A DNA stretch of 18,533 nucleotides from Actinobacteria bacterium UBA2541 (GTDB lineage Bacteria; Actinomycetota; Actinomycetes; Nanopelagicales; Nanopelagicaceae), in the NCBI GenBank assembly GCA_002340925.1, contig DDMR01000057.1, forward strand, positions 1 to 18,533. Direction: 5' to 3'. The translations under genes were made by a program, and so were the position numbers. The notes below the pieces were generated by a model. The model was not told the origin of the DNA. It saw nothing but the letters and a program-made list of their open reading frames with translations, and ran no database searches. Positions within the stretch are counted from its first letter, which is position 1. Each line of letters begins with the position of its first letter. This document shows positions 1 through 11,958 of this stretch, in pieces.

Positions 1-413
1 GCTCCTACATATGGGCCTTCGGTACCTTCGCGGACAACAACAAAATCAATTGAATCAGAGTTAGCGAGAGGTGATTTAACACCTGGATGTAATTTTGCTG
101 GGCGAAGATTTATGTAATGATCAAAAGCGAAGCGAATCTTTAGTAGCAAACCACGCTCTAGAACACCGCTTGGAACCGTTGGATCGCCAACTGCGCCCAG
201 AAGAATTACATCTGCTTTCGCAAGGTCTGCCATAACTGAATCTGGAAGGACTTCACCGGTCTTGTGCCAGTAACTTGCACCAAGTTCGTAATGAGTCTTC
301 TTAAATTCAACTCCATAATTCGCTGACACAACATCGAGAACCTTTAGGCCTTCAGCCACAACTTCAGGACCAATGCCATCGCCAGCGATTACAGCTAAAT
401 TAAAACTCTTCAT
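1..413 (-). CDS. leuB: 3-isopropylmalate dehydrogenase, N-terminal part (runs off the left edge)
   Basis: LeuB oxidatively decarboxylates 3-isopropylmalate in leucine synthesis, using NAD+, in the cytoplasm. The visible 137 residues begin [19 protein letters not shown], the family's N-terminal GDGIGPE signature. They continue with an LGAVGDP segment, the substrate-contacting stretch [10 protein letters not shown] (R-x-x-L-x-x-R type) followed by INLRPAKL, and [10 protein letters not shown], where the window ends. The reading frame is open throughout. The start ATG lies 10 bp after the serA stop, so it is probably the last visible gene of the ilvBNC-serA-leuB transcript. The sequence before the ATG is A-rich, without a clear Shine-Dalgarno, which suggests coupling to serA translation. 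About 60% of a normal-length protein lies outside the window. Confidence 0.95.
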   Translation of the reverse strand, partial: MKSFNLAVIAGDGIGPEVVAEGLKVLDVVSANYGVEFKKTHYELGASYWHKTGEVLPDSVMADLAKADVILLGAVGDPTVPSGVLERGLLLKIRFAFDHYINLRPAKLHPGVKSPLANSDSIDFVVVREGTEGPYVG

Positions 414-423
414 GGCTTATTTT

Positions 424-3121
<2,698 letters not shown>

Positions 3122-3140
<19 letters not shown>

Positions 3141-3676
3141 ATCGAGCCTGGTTTTAAGCCTCGAGACATCGCAACTAAGCCTGATTGGATCAGTTCTAGG
3201 ATGCCATAAGGCTCTAGGACGCGAAGCAGGGCCGATATCTTCTCGGTGTTTCCGGTGGCCTCGATTGTCACTGCATCTTGTGCAACATCAACAACTTTGG
3301 CGCGGAAAAGTTGAACAGTCTCAAGCACTTGAGAACGAGTCTTCTCATCAGTCGATACCTTTACCAATAAAAGTTCGCGTTGGACTGAAATCACCGGATC
3401 TAATTCAGTAATGCTAATGACATTGATTAACTTATCTAGCTGTGCAATTACTTGCTCGAGTGCATGATCTTCAACATTAATTACAATTGTCATTCTTGAG
3501 AAATCTGGATTCTCGGTTGGTCCAACTGCGAGTGAATCGATGTTGTAGCCACGACGAGAAAACAGTGAAGAGACTCGTGCAAGAACTCCAGGACTATTCT
3601 CAACTAAAACTGAGAGCGTGCGGGTCTTTGAAAACGAAACTGATGACGATGGTGCGTCTGGATGTGATTGTGTCAT
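3122..3676 (-). CDS. ilvN: Acetolactate synthase small (regulatory) subunit
   Basis: IlvN binds the catalytic subunit IlvB, raises its activity and gives valine feedback inhibition. The 184-residue length fits the bacterial IlvN/IlvH type with two domains. After about 18 poorly conserved residues an ACT domain starts at TLSVLVENSPGVLARVSSLF and continues with RRGYNIDSLAVGPTE, the effector-binding region. The C-terminal half (RELLLVKV to LVAMSRG) is the usual second ACT-like domain. The ATG directly follows the ilvB TAA with no base between, and its GGAG ribosome site lies within the last ilvB codons. That arrangement suits equal production of two subunits of one complex. Confidence 0.97.
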
Positions 3677-5422
3677 TTAGAGCTCCTGTGAATCCCAGAT
3701 TGGCGCAAGTGAACGCGCATTAACAATGTCATCGTTAGAAGTTCCGGCAGCAACCATTGGCCAGACCATTGCGTCGCGGTGAACGCTGAAGTCAACAACA
3801 ACCGGACGATCGTTGATCTCCATTGCTTGAGCGATTATCTTGTCGACATCCTTGGTTGAGTCACAAGTTAATCCAACGCAGCCCATAGCATCTGCAAGTT
3901 TTGCAAAATCCGGGATCCGCTTTGAATGAAGTTCGGTATTTGAATAACGCTCGTTATAGAACAGGGTCTGCCATTGACGAACCATTCCTAAACTTTCGTT
4001 ATTGATAACAGCAACCTTGATTGGAATGTTATTTAGTGCGCAAGTAACAAGCTCCTGATTTGTCATCTGGAAGCAACCATCGCCATCAATTGCCCAAACA
4101 GTTGTATCTGGTGCACCAACTTTTGCGCCCATAGCAGCAGGAACTGCGTAACCCATTGTTCCTAAACCGCCAGAGTTCAGCCAAGTGCGAGGCTTCTCGT
4201 ATGAAATAAATTGTGATGCCCACATTTGATGTTGCCCAACACCTGCAACATAAATTGCATCAGGTCCAGACATTTTTCCGATTCGTTCAATTACATATTG
4301 TGGTGAAACGCTGCCATCAGTTGGGTGGTCATAACCGAGTGGGAATCTTGTGCGCCAACCATATGCTTGTGAAAGCCAAGCAGAGATATCTGGTTGGTTC
4401 TTTTTAAACTCACTCTTTAGCGCAGGAATAAGCGCTTCGATAGTTAATTTCAAATCGCCCACTAGTCCAACATCGGCGCGACGATTCTTTCCAATTTCGG
4501 CAGGATCAATATCTGCATGAATAATCTTTGCATCCGGTGCAAATGTAGAAAGTTTTCCAGTAACACGATCATCGAATCTTGCGCCAAGTGTTATCAGCAA
4601 ATCAGCTTTTTGAAGTGCTGTTACTGCCGCAACTGTTCCGTGCATTCCAGGCATTCCAAGATGTTGCGGATGTGAATCTGGGAAAGCACCACGTGCCATC
4701 AGAGTCGTTACAACTGGTGCGCCAGTTAGTTCAGCAAGTTTCAAAAGTTCTTTGTGGGCGCCAGCTTTAATTGCGCCGCCACCAATGTAGAGAACTGGTG
4801 CCTTTGATTGTGCAATCAGTGCAGCCGCATCACGTATCGCTTCTGCTGGTGCTTCTAACTTTGGATTGTAGCCACCAAGTTCAATGCTCTTTGGAAAATT
4901 GAATTCAGTTTGCATCTGCAGCGCATCTTTAGCAATATCAACTAAGACCGCGCCAGGGCGACCAGTGCTTGCGATGTGAAACGCTTCGGCAACACTGCGC
5001 GCGATATCTTCAGCTCTGGTTACAAGGAATGAATGCTTGGTGACTGGCATTGTAATTCCGCGAATATCTGCTTCTTGAAAGGCATCGGTTCCGATTGCAC
5101 CTGAAGCTACTTGACCAGTGATTGCAACAATTGGAACTGAGTCCATTTGGGCATCTGCGAGTGGTGTAACTAAGTTGGTAGCACCTGGACCTGATGTTGC
5201 AATGCAAACTCCAACTCGGCCAGTTGCTTGCGCATAACCTGTTGCTGCATGCCCAGCGCCTTGTTCGTGTCGAACTAAGATGTGGCGAATCTTGCTATCA
5301 AAAATTGGATCGTAGGCGGGAAGAATTGCACCACCTGGGATTCCGAACATGACATCAACACCTGAGGCTTCTAACGCTTTGACGAGTGAGCTTGCCCCCG
5401 TCATCTTTGTTGTATCGCTCAT
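3677..5422 (-). CDS. ilvB: Acetolactate synthase large (catalytic) subunit
   Basis: IlvB condenses two pyruvates to acetolactate, or pyruvate with 2-ketobutyrate to acetohydroxybutyrate. This is the committed, thiamine-diphosphate-dependent step of branched-chain synthesis. Two ATGs lie close together. The one at 5422 is preferred because GGGAG ends 6 nt before it, whereas it directly abuts the ATG at 5428; the product is then 581 residues. Domains are the N-terminal pyrimidine-binding domain with catalytic Glu53 ([11 protein letters not shown]), a central FAD-type domain (about 190-340), and the C-terminal pyrophosphate domain with GDG at 447-449 and the matching NN at 474-475. [11 protein letters not shown] precedes the GDG motif. 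It heads ilvB-ilvN-ilvC-serA-leuB and is preceded by the attenuator at 5479-5596. Confidence 0.97.
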   Translation of the reverse strand: MSDTTKMTGASSLVKALEASGVDVMFGIPGGAILPAYDPIFDSKIRHILVRHEQGAGHAATGYAQATGRVGVCIATSGPGATNLVTPLADAQMDSVPIVAITGQVASGAIGTDAFQEADIRGITMPVTKHSFLVTRAEDIARSVAEAFHIASTGRPGAVLVDIAKDALQMQTEFNFPKSIELGGYNPKLEAPAEAIRDAAALIAQSKAPVLYIGGGAIKAGAHKELLKLAELTGAPVVTTLMARGAFPDSHPQHLGMPGMHGTVAAVTALQKADLLITLGARFDDRVTGKLSTFAPDAKIIHADIDPAEIGKNRRADVGLVGDLKLTIEALIPALKSEFKKNQPDISAWLSQAYGWRTRFPLGYDHPTDGSVSPQYVIERIGKMSGPDAIYVAGVGQHQMWASQFISYEKPRTWLNSGGLGTMGYAVPAAMGAKVGAPDTTVWAIDGDGCFQMTNQELVTCALNNIPIKVAVINNESLGMVRQWQTLFYNERYSNTELHSKRIPDFAKLADAMGCVGLTCDSTKDVDKIIAQAMEINDRPVVVDFSVHRDAMVWPMVAAGTSNDDIVNARSLAPIWDSQEL

Positions 5423-5478
5423 GTTCATCTCCCTTCTCTCTCAAATAGTTTCTATATAACTTCTCGGTAAATGCGAAA

Positions 5479-5500
5479 CCCCTCAGTTTCCACTGAGGGG
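5479..5500 (-). terminator. Attenuator terminator hairpin upstream of ilvB
   Basis: In the minus-strand RNA, CCCCUCAGU pairs perfectly with ACUGAGGGG across a GGAA loop, which is a stable GNRA tetraloop. It is followed by UUUCGCAUUU. The 9-bp stem and short broken U run resemble an intrinsic terminator. It lies 17 nt before ilvB's final leader segment and one base after the compound hairpin at 5502-5536. Given the leader peptide just upstream it is best read as the conditional terminator of an attenuator, not the end of ilvD, although it could also do the latter. Confidence 0.8.
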
Positions 5501-5501
5501 C

Positions 5502-5536
5502 AGCACACGAACTAGTTATTAACTAGAGCGCGCGCT
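5502..5536 (-). promoter_or_regulatory. Compound hairpin covering the leader-peptide stop codon
   Basis: In the minus-strand RNA, AGCGCGCG (5536-5529) can pair with CGUGUGCU (5509-5502), with two G-U pairs. Inside it CUAGUU pairs with AACUAG (5526-5512) around an AAU loop, with a 2x2 internal loop joining the stems. The leader-peptide UAG codon is in the inner stem, so a ribosome at the stop would open the structure. It could be the pause hairpin or part of the switch. I could not identify a convincing antiterminator pairing by eye; AGGGG at 5577-5573 with CCCCU at 5500-5496 is the best short candidate. Confidence 0.55.
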
Positions 5537-5561
5537 CACCAATTACCACGACTGAAATCAT
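5523..5561 (-). CDS. ilvB leader peptide, MISVVVIGERAL
   Basis: This 12-codon reading frame encodes MISVVVIGERAL and stops at UAG. Six of its 12 residues are branched-chain (Ile2, Val4-6, Ile7, Leu12), with five in the run 2-7. Such a peptide senses charged Val, Ile and Leu tRNA: stalling at the Val-Val-Val-Ile codons would change folding of the RNA that follows. It is followed by a hairpin and terminator, then ilvB. Attenuator peptides of this kind precede ilvBNC in corynebacteria and streptomycetes. Initiation may be leaderless, because the putative promoter puts transcription start at or beside the A of the ATG. Alternatively GGGGAG, 9 nt upstream, could serve as ribosome site if transcription starts further up. 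Confidence 0.85.
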   Translation of the reverse strand: MISVVVIGERAL

Positions 5562-5567
5562 GTGTGA

Positions 5568-5596
5568 ATTCTCCCCTGTCACGCTCATTTGGTCAA
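5568..5596 (-). promoter_or_regulatory. Putative promoter of the ilvB leader
   Basis: TTGACC (5596-5591) is a near-consensus -35. Seventeen nt later comes GAGAAT (5573-5568), a -10 lacking only the first T of TANAAT. The leader-peptide ATG starts 6 nt after the -10, which is the usual distance to the transcription start, so the RNA would begin at the ATG. The weakness is the -10, and I saw no better pair in the ilvD-ilvB gap. Confidence 0.5.
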
Positions 5597-5637
5597 CCCC
5601 TGAGTAGGAAATCTCACTATTTAGAAATTATCTGAGA

Positions 5638-7314
5638 CTAGCCGCAGACCGCGCCTTTGGAAGCTGACTGGACTACCTTGGAATATTTGGCCAGAACCCC
5701 GCGCGTATATTTATGTGGGATTGGTTTGAAATTCTTGCGGCGTTCAACTAACTCGGCCTCGTCAACCAATAAATCAAGAGTACGGGCAATGGTGTCAATG
5801 CGAATTAGATCGCCATCTTTAACAAAGGCAATTGGTCCACCATCAACAGCTTCTGGTGACACATGGCCCACGCAAAGTCCGGTACTGCCACCGCTGAATC
5901 GGCCATCGGTTAATAGCAGAGTTGATTTACCAAGTCCGGCGCCTTTAATCGCGCCAGTAATCATTAACATTTCACGCATTCCTGGTCCACCCTTTGGGCC
6001 TTCATAGCGAATCACAACTACATCGCCAGCTTTGATAGTTCCGTCTTGTAGCGCATCCATCGCAAGTTGTTCGCGTTCAAAAACTCGAGCTGGGCCTTCA
6101 AATTTTTCAACGCCGATTCCTGCTGTCTTACAAACTGCACCTTCAGGTGCGAGTGAGCCACCAAGAATTGTGATTCCGACTGCAGTTGAAACTGGAGTTT
6201 TAATTGCATGAAGAACTTCGCCATCTGGATCTAATGGAGTTAGGTCAGCAAGATTTTCTGCCATGGTTTTGCCAGTAACTGTTAAGCAATCACCGTGCAA
6301 GAATCCAGCGTCGAGAAGTGCGCGAAGCACAACTGGAATTCCACCAACACGATCAATATCAGTCATTACATACTTTCCAAATGGCTTTAGATCTCCTAGA
6401 AGTGGGACTTTGGATCCGATTTGGTGGAAATCTTCCATTGTTAAATCAACTTCAGCCTCATGCGCAATCGCAAGCAAGTGAAGGACTGCATTTGTCGAGC
6501 CACCAAGAGCCATAAGAACTGTGATTGCATTCTCAAAAGCCCTCTTAGTCAAAATCTGACGAGTAGTAATTCCCTTGCGGATTAATTCAACAACTGCAGC
6601 GCCAGATTTAATTGCGTAATCATCGCGACGACGATCAACGGCGGCCGGAGAAGCAGAACCTGGAAGTGAGAGGCCAAGTGCTTCACCAATTGCAGCCATT
6701 GTGTTTGCCGTATACATACCGCCACAAGCACCTTCACCTGGGCAGATTGCTCGTTCAATTTTATCTACTTGCTCTTCTGAAATAAGTCCGCGTGCACATG
6801 CACCAACCGCTTCAAAGGCATCAATGATTGTTACATCTTTACCATCTACAGATCCGGCCAAAGTTGTTCCGGCATAAACAAATACAGACGCAACATCGAT
6901 ACGTGCAGCAGCCATCATCATTCCAGGAAGTGATTTATCGCAACCAGCAAATGTAACCATTCCATCTAAACGTTCGGCTTGCATAACAGTTTCGACTGAG
7001 TCTGCAATTACTTCGCGGGACACCAACGAGAAGTGCATTCCTTCGTGGCCCATTGAAATTCCATCTGAAACTGAAATAGTTCCGAATTGCATTGGGAAGC
7101 CACCGGCTTCAATAACACCTTTTTTCGATGCTTTCGCTAAGCGATCTAATGAGAGATTGCAAGGAGTAATTTCATTCCAAGATGAGGCGATACCAATCTG
7201 TGGTTTAGCAAAATCTTCATCTTTCATTCCAACCGCGCGCAACATTCCACGAGCTGGTGCCCGCTCTATTCCATCAGTAACTAAACCTGAACGTGGCTTC
7301 ATGTTGTTGCTCAT
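5638..7314 (-). CDS. ilvD: Dihydroxy-acid dehydratase
   Basis: IlvD removes water from dihydroxy-isovalerate or dihydroxy-methylvalerate to give the 2-keto acids that are transaminated to valine and isoleucine. It is a cytoplasmic Fe-S enzyme of 558 residues, normal length. Cluster ligands are the three family cysteines Cys52 (TPCN), Cys125 (AGCDKSLPG) and Cys197 ([12 protein letters not shown]). Lys127 beside the second is the conserved metal-associated lysine. DGRFSGGS (470-477) near the C-terminus carries the serine proposed as catalytic base in the family. The ATG at 7314 has AGGA about 7 nt upstream; a second ATG four codons in is less well placed. It follows gatB after 8 bp and so is probably transcribed from gatC. 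It lies upstream of, and outside, the ilvB attenuator. Confidence 0.97.
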   Translation of the reverse strand: MSNNMKPRSGLVTDGIERAPARGMLRAVGMKDEDFAKPQIGIASSWNEITPCNLSLDRLAKASKKGVIEAGGFPMQFGTISVSDGISMGHEGMHFSLVSREVIADSVETVMQAERLDGMVTFAGCDKSLPGMMMAAARIDVASVFVYAGTTLAGSVDGKDVTIIDAFEAVGACARGLISEEQVDKIERAICPGEGACGGMYTANTMAAIGEALGLSLPGSASPAAVDRRRDDYAIKSGAAVVELIRKGITTRQILTKRAFENAITVLMALGGSTNAVLHLLAIAHEAEVDLTMEDFHQIGSKVPLLGDLKPFGKYVMTDIDRVGGIPVVLRALLDAGFLHGDCLTVTGKTMAENLADLTPLDPDGEVLHAIKTPVSTAVGITILGGSLAPEGAVCKTAGIGVEKFEGPARVFEREQLAMDALQDGTIKAGDVVVIRYEGPKGGPGMREMLMITGAIKGAGLGKSTLLLTDGRFSGGSTGLCVGHVSPEAVDGGPIAFVKDGDLIRIDTIARTLDLLVDEAELVERRKNFKPIPHKYTRGVLAKYSKVVQSASKGAVCG

Positions 7315-7322
7315 CGAGATTC

Positions 7323-8822
7323 CTATCCCTGACCTAGGTGTTTTAATAATAATTCACGAACCTTAGAAGCATCGGCTTGACCACCGGTGGCTTTCATTAC
7401 CGCACCGATTAGCGCGCCTGCTGCCGGAATATTTCCACCGCGGATGCGCTCAGCAGTATCTGGTTGCGCCGCAATAGCTGCTTCGATTGCAACCATGAGC
7501 GCAGAATCATCAGAAACCACCTTTAGCCCACGCTTCTCAATTACATCCTTCGGTGAGCCCTCACCATTAACCACGCCTTCAACAACCTGGCGGGCTAGTT
7601 TGTCGGTTAAGTCTCCGCTAGTTATTAAAGCAATTATCTCTGCAACAAATGCAGTAGAGATAAGTGAGGTAGGTGCGACTTCTTTCTCGTTTGCAAGGCG
7701 TGAGATCTCACCAAGCCACCAAGTGCGTGCACGTGTTGGTTCGGCGCCAAGTTTGATTGTCTCTTCAACAACATCAACAAGTTCGGCATTGATTAACGAA
7801 TTCATCTCTGAATCCGGAACGTTCCATTCCTTCTGCAAACGCTTGCGGCGATCAGCAGGATTTTCTGGCAACTTTGCTCGAAGTTCTTCAATCCACTTTG
7901 CATCTGGAGTTACTGGAACTAAATCTGGCTCTGGGAAATAACGGTAATCCTCGGCCTGCTCTTTTGAACGACCCGGACGTGTAAGTCCACTCTCTTCTAA
8001 GAAGTGTCGGGTCTCTTGAATAATGCGTTCGCCGGCTTCAAGGCGATTAGCTTGACGTTCGATTTCACCAGTCAAAGCACGTTCGACAGAACGGAGTGAG
8101 TTAACGTTCTTAGTTTCACTTCGGGTTCCGAGCAATCCGCTTCCGATAGGTGCAAGTGAGACGTTGGCATCACAACGAAGCGATCCTTGTTCCATCTTTA
8201 CATCGCTGACACCTAGTGAGCGCAGAATGTCACGAAGTTGAGTCACATATGCGCGGGCAACTTGCGGTGCATATTTTCCAGTGCCCGGAATTATGCGAGT
8301 AACAATTTCAACTAATGGAATACCAGCACGGTTGTAATCAAGTAGCGAATATTCTGCGCCATGGATTCGACCAGTCGAACCACCAACGTGAAGTGATTTA
8401 CCGGTGTCCTCCTCCATATGAACGCGTTCAATATCTACTCGGAAAACCTTTGGGCCTTCATCAGTTTCAATTTCGACATCTAGATATCCATCGACACAGA
8501 TTGGTTCGTCATACTGTGATGTCTGAAAGTTCTTAGGCATATCTGGATAGAAATAATTCTTACGGGCGAAGCGACTGTATGGCGCGATTGAACAGTTAAG
8601 TGCAAGGCCAATCAAGATTGTGCTCTCGATTGCTTTTCCATTTACAACCGGAAGCGCACCTGGAAGTCCCAAGCAAACTGGGCAGGTCTGGGTATTTGGT
8701 GATGCACCGAATTCAGTTGCACAAGAGCAGAACATCTTGGAATTTGTATTTAATTCAACGTGAACTTCTAAGCCAAGTGTTGGCTCATATTTTTCGGTTG
8801 CAGCTTTGTAATCAAGTGTCAT
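7323..8822 (-). CDS. gatB: Aspartyl/glutamyl-tRNA(Asn/Gln) amidotransferase subunit B
   Basis: GatB binds the misacylated Glu-tRNA(Gln) or Asp-tRNA(Asn), activates the carboxylate with ATP, and receives ammonia from GatA. The start is the ATG at 8822, whose ATGA overlaps the gatA stop by 4 bp; an upstream ATG at 8870 would add 16 residues inside gatA and is rejected. From 8822 the protein has 499 residues. The N-terminus shows [16 protein letters not shown] followed by a zinc-type group CSC...CPVC (Cys32, Cys34, Cys47, Cys50). The central part contains [13 protein letters not shown] and the [13 protein letters not shown] signature. The last 150 residues or so form the helical YqeY-like tRNA-binding tail ending in [13 protein letters not shown]. 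Confidence 0.97.
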   Translation of the reverse strand: MTLDYKAATEKYEPTLGLEVHVELNTNSKMFCSCATEFGASPNTQTCPVCLGLPGALPVVNGKAIESTILIGLALNCSIAPYSRFARKNYFYPDMPKNFQTSQYDEPICVDGYLDVEIETDEGPKVFRVDIERVHMEEDTGKSLHVGGSTGRIHGAEYSLLDYNRAGIPLVEIVTRIIPGTGKYAPQVARAYVTQLRDILRSLGVSDVKMEQGSLRCDANVSLAPIGSGLLGTRSETKNVNSLRSVERALTGEIERQANRLEAGERIIQETRHFLEESGLTRPGRSKEQAEDYRYFPEPDLVPVTPDAKWIEELRAKLPENPADRRKRLQKEWNVPDSEMNSLINAELVDVVEETIKLGAEPTRARTWWLGEISRLANEKEVAPTSLISTAFVAEIIALITSGDLTDKLARQVVEGVVNGEGSPKDVIEKRGLKVVSDDSALMVAIEAAIAAQPDTAERIRGGNIPAAGALIGAVMKATGGQADASKVRELLLKHLGQG

Positions 8823-10321
8823 TTTTGCACCGCTAAATCTGGCGCTTTCGAAAGTATTGGCTGGCCCCACTTAGATAGAAGCGCCGCTTCTAGCGTTCCG
8901 CCAACACGATAAAAACGATCATCTTGCATAACTGGTGCCATGATTTGTAGGCCGACAGGAAGTCCATCTTCATCTGCAAGTCCAACTGGAAGGCTCATGC
9001 CACCAATACCAGCCATGTTTACTGGGATGGTTGCGATATCGCTCAAATACATTGCAACCGGATCATCGCTCTTCTCGCCAATTTTAAATGCGGTAGTTGG
9101 GGTTACTGGAGAAATCAAGACATCTGCTTTAGCAAATGCGTTATCAAAATCTTGCTTTACAAGAGTGCGAACTTTCTGCGCTGATCCGTAATATGCATCG
9201 TAATAACCAGATGAAAGAGCATATGTTCCAAGAATGATTCGGCGCTTAACTTCCTTGCCAAAACCAGCTTCACGAGTAGCGCTCATGACTTCTTCCGCGC
9301 CTCTGCTTCCATCATCACCAACACGTAGGCCGTATCGCATTGAATCAAAGCGAGCTAGGTTTGATGAAGCTTCGGATGGTGCAATCAAATAATAAGCAGC
9401 AAGTGCATATTCAAAGTTTGGACAAGAGACTTCAACAATTTCTGCGCCAGCTGCAACTAAAAGTTCAATTGACTCTGCGATGCGCGCACTTACTCCGGCC
9501 TGGAAACCTGAACCACTTAACTCTTTGATAACACCAATCTTCATTCCCTTAACATCAAGGCGTTTTGCGGCGGTAACAACTTGTGGAACGGGTGCGTTGA
9601 TACTTGTTGAATCACGTTCATCATGTCCAGCAATAGCTTCATGAAGAAGTGCGGTATCCAAAACAGTTCGGGCAAAAGGTCCTACTTGGTCAAGGCTTGA
9701 TGAATATGCAACAACTCCGTAGCGAGAAACTGCGCCATAAGTTGGTTTGACTCCGACAATTCCAGTTAGTGCTGCAGGTTGGCGGATAGATCCACCGGTA
9801 TCGGTTCCGATTGCAAGTGGTGCTTCAAATGCGGCAACGGCTGCTGCTGATCCACCGCTTGATCCACCAGGTGTTCTGGTTAAGTCCCAAGGATTTTGTG
9901 TTGTGCCATATGCTGAATTTTCAGTAGATGAACCCATCGCAAATTCATCCATATTTGTTTTACCAAGAATTACAACGCCTGCCGCTTTTAACTTTGCAAC
10001 AACAGTTGAGTCATATGGTGGGCGCCAGCCTTCAAGAATCTTTGATCCAGCTGTGGTTGGAATTCCTTTTTGCGCCAGAATATCTTTAACTGCAATTGGG
10101 ACTCCTGCTAGCGGTGAAAGTTTTTCGCCACTTGCTCGCTTCTTATCGATAGCTTCAGCCTGTTCTAAAGCGCCAGCGTTATCGATATGTAGAAATGCGT
10201 TTATCTTGCCGTCGACCGAAGCGATTCGATCTAAATGTTGCTTTGTAAGTTCTATTGAAGAGATTTCTTTTGCGGCAAGTGCGCTAGCCATATCGGCGGC
10301 TGTTGAATGAATATTTGTCAT
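8819..10321 (-). CDS. gatA: Aspartyl/glutamyl-tRNA(Asn/Gln) amidotransferase subunit A
   Basis: GatA is the glutaminase of the GatCAB complex; it frees ammonia from glutamine for use by GatB. It is an amidase-signature enzyme of 500 residues. The Ser-cisSer-Lys triad is visible as Lys79 (VPIAVKD), Ser154 ([12 protein letters not shown]) and the nucleophile Ser178 ([12 protein letters not shown]). These numbers match the well-studied staphylococcal GatA, which supports the start. The ATG at 10321 overlaps the gatC stop (ATGA), and the gene's own stop overlaps gatB the same way, so the three subunits are translated as a coupled chain. Because GatCAB is present, the organism may lack GlnRS and/or AsnRS; those genes are not in this window. 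Confidence 0.98.
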   Translation of the reverse strand: MTNIHSTAADMASALAAKEISSIELTKQHLDRIASVDGKINAFLHIDNAGALEQAEAIDKKRASGEKLSPLAGVPIAVKDILAQKGIPTTAGSKILEGWRPPYDSTVVAKLKAAGVVILGKTNMDEFAMGSSTENSAYGTTQNPWDLTRTPGGSSGGSAAAVAAFEAPLAIGTDTGGSIRQPAALTGIVGVKPTYGAVSRYGVVAYSSSLDQVGPFARTVLDTALLHEAIAGHDERDSTSINAPVPQVVTAAKRLDVKGMKIGVIKELSGSGFQAGVSARIAESIELLVAAGAEIVEVSCPNFEYALAAYYLIAPSEASSNLARFDSMRYGLRVGDDGSRGAEEVMSATREAGFGKEVKRRIILGTYALSSGYYDAYYGSAQKVRTLVKQDFDNAFAKADVLISPVTPTTAFKIGEKSDDPVAMYLSDIATIPVNMAGIGGMSLPVGLADEDGLPVGLQIMAPVMQDDRFYRVGGTLEAALLSKWGQPILSKAPDLAVQK

Positions 10322-10614
10322 TCTTCACCAAGAATTTGAGGAACCTTGAAACGCTCATCAGCTTTAGCAGGCGCTCCTGAAAGTGCTTCCTCATTTGTCA
10401 GGCTAGGTTTGACAACATCGTCACGGAAAACATTTGACATCGAAAGTGGGTGTGAAGTCGGTGCAATATCTGATGTTGCTACTTCTTGGACTCGCTTCAC
10501 TGCTCCAAGGATTTGTTCTAACTCGCTCGCCATGTGATCAAGTTCGGCCGGTGTCATTTCGATTCGGGCCAGCTTTGCAAGGTGTGCGACATCATCGCGA
10601 GAAATTGCGGCCAT
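10318..10614 (-). CDS. gatC: Aspartyl/glutamyl-tRNA(Asn/Gln) amidotransferase subunit C
   Basis: GatC is the small belt-like subunit that wraps the GatA-GatB interface and stabilises the complex. At 98 residues it is the usual size. The N-terminus ([22 protein letters not shown]) is the family signature, and it ends with [13 protein letters not shown]. It is the first gene of gatC-gatA-gatB-ilvD, 43 bp after proA. The ATG is preceded by TAAGGT with 6 nt between, which could be a -10 element giving a leaderless mRNA, or contribute a weak AAGG ribosome site. Confidence 0.95.
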   Translation of the reverse strand: MAAISRDDVAHLAKLARIEMTPAELDHMASELEQILGAVKRVQEVATSDIAPTSHPLSMSNVFRDDVVKPSLTNEEALSGAPAKADERFKVPQILGEE

Positions 10615-10620
10615 GGTCGA

Positions 10621-10626
10621 ACCTTA
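10621..10626 (-). promoter_or_regulatory. Possible -10 element of a leaderless gatC transcript
   Basis: TAAGGT fits TANNNT and ends 6 nt before the gatC ATG, so transcription would begin at the start codon. I see no good -35 at the expected place, only an AT-rich stretch near 10644-10650. The hexamer also contains AAGG, which could act as a ribosome site in a read-through transcript from proA. Confidence 0.4.
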
Positions 10627-10657
10627 TCGTGAGCCAGTGCCTACTAATAAATTGAAA

Positions 10658-11926
10658 TTATGCGCGAATCTGGCCAGAGCCAGTAACAATCCAAGTGGTT
10701 GTGGTCATTTGCTCTAACCCCATTGGACCGCGGGCATGCAGCTTCTGATTTGAGATCCCGATCTCTGCGCCAAAGCCCATTTGTTCGCCATCAGTAAATC
10801 TTGTGGATGCATTCACCATAACTGCAGCGCAATCACTTAGTGCAATAAATTTTGCAGCATTCGCCTCAGACTCGGTCACAATTGCTTCAGTATGTTTTGT
10901 TCCATATTTAGCAATGTGGTCCGATGCCGCAAGCAAACTAGGAACTATCGCAACATTCATTTCTAGCGCATTGTATTCCGTAGACCAATTAGCTTCGTTA
11001 GCGATACTGACATCAAGATTATTTGCTTGCGCAATTTTTGCTACTGCAGCATCAACATTCAACTTAACTTTTGCTTCGCGCAAAGCCGCAAGTGCTGTTG
11101 GCAAGAACCCAACAGCAACACTTTCATGGACCAGCAAAGTTTCGGCAGCATTACAGACACTTGGTCGATGCGTCTTTGAATTTATAACAATTGGAAGCGC
11201 TTTAGCTAAATCCGCTTCGCTATCAACATAAACATGGCAAACACCCGCACCAGTTTCGATTGTTGGAACAGTTGAATCATCGACAACCGTGCGAATAAGT
11301 GCTGCGCTCCCCCGTGGAATTACTAGATCGACTTTGCCACGAGCATGCAATAAAGCTGCAACTGTAGATCGATCATCGGATGGCACAAGCTGGATTACAT
11401 CAGGTGAAATATTTGTTTTAGCTAGTGCCCGGCGCATGACAGTGACTAAAACTTGATTGCTATTTGCAGCACTTGAAGAACCTCGAAGCAAAGCAGCATT
11501 TCCGGACATCAGTAAAATTACTGCAGCATCAACAGTTACATTGGGGCGTGCTTCATAGACCATTCCAACCACACCAAATGGAACGGTGATCTGCTTTAGG
11601 TGTAATCCATTTTCTAAGGTGCTCTCGCGAAGTGTTTTTCCAAGCGGACTCGGAATTCTAGAAACTTGTCTTGCACCATCTGCCATTCCCGCAACGCGTG
11701 CTGCAGTAAGCAAAAGTCGGTCCTGCATAGATTCAGCCATTCCATCTTTCACCGCGTTCGCCATATCTGCAGAATTTGCCGCCAAGATTTCAACTTCACT
11801 TGCACTTAACTCTTCTGCAATTCGATTTAGCACTTCTACTCGATCGCCATCACTTGCAGCAATCAGCGTGCGCGCAGCCAACCTAGCTTTATCAGCTAAT
11901 TCGGCAATCATCGCAGTGGCTTCCAT
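10658..11926 (-). CDS. proA: Gamma-glutamyl phosphate reductase
   Basis: ProA reduces gamma-glutamyl phosphate to glutamate-5-semialdehyde with NADPH, the second step of proline synthesis from glutamate. It is an aldehyde-dehydrogenase-fold enzyme of 422 residues. GVVGMVYEARPNVTVDAA (118-135) is the family signature, and IETGAGVCHVYVD lies before the active-site cysteine Cys258 in SKTHRPSVCNAAETLL. The start at 11926 has TAGGCT ending exactly 6 nt upstream, consistent with leaderless translation. A second ATG at 11911, with GGAAG upstream, would remove five unconserved residues and cannot be excluded. Its partner proB is 1.2 kb away, separated by a plus-strand gene, so the usual proBA co-transcription is broken here. 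Confidence 0.96.
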   Translation of the reverse strand: MEATAMIAELADKARLAARTLIAASDGDRVEVLNRIAEELSASEVEILAANSADMANAVKDGMAESMQDRLLLTAARVAGMADGARQVSRIPSPLGKTLRESTLENGLHLKQITVPFGVVGMVYEARPNVTVDAAVILLMSGNAALLRGSSSAANSNQVLVTVMRRALAKTNISPDVIQLVPSDDRSTVAALLHARGKVDLVIPRGSAALIRTVVDDSTVPTIETGAGVCHVYVDSEADLAKALPIVINSKTHRPSVCNAAETLLVHESVAVGFLPTALAALREAKVKLNVDAAVAKIAQANNLDVSIANEANWSTEYNALEMNVAIVPSLLAASDHIAKYGTKHTEAIVTESEANAAKFIALSDCAAVMVNASTRFTDGEQMGFGAEIGISNQKLHARGPMGLEQMTTTTWIVTGSGQIRA

Positions 11927-11932
11927 GTTCCT

Positions 11933-11938
11933 AGCCTA
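11933..11938 (-). promoter_or_regulatory. Possible -10 element of leaderless proA
   Basis: TAGGCT fits TANNNT and ends 6 nt before the proA ATG. No recognisable -35 is present; its place would be occupied by the first bases of the divergent serine hydrolase gene. The two divergent genes have only 32 bp between their start codons, so any promoter must be this compact. Confidence 0.5.
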
Positions 11939-11946
11939 GAGCCTCT

Positions 11947-11952
11947 TACCCT
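11947..11952 (+). promoter_or_regulatory. Possible -10 element of the leaderless serine hydrolase gene
   Basis: TACCCT fits TANNNT and ends 6 nt before the ATG at 11959. The 6 nt (TCTCTC) are pyrimidine-only, so there is no Shine-Dalgarno of any kind. This makes leaderless initiation the simplest reading. The -35 place falls on the first codons of proA and shows no consensus. Confidence 0.5.
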
Positions 11953-11958
11953 TCTCTC

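Noticed and set aside
7387..7941. 184-residue plus-strand open frame opposite gatB
   Set aside because: It lies wholly antisense to a well conserved gene, has no recognisable motif or ribosome site, and reads as Ser/Ala-rich low complexity, as expected of a shadow frame.
8823..8870. Longer gatB start at 8870
   Set aside because: The extra 16 residues lie inside gatA and are unlike GatB N-termini; the ATGA overlap at 8822 is the natural start.
9747..10310. 187-residue plus-strand open frame opposite gatA
   Set aside because: Antisense shadow of the amidase-signature region; no family features and no upstream signal.
10615..10657. Terminator between proA and gatC
   Set aside because: The gap is AT-rich, but I found no stem followed by a U run.
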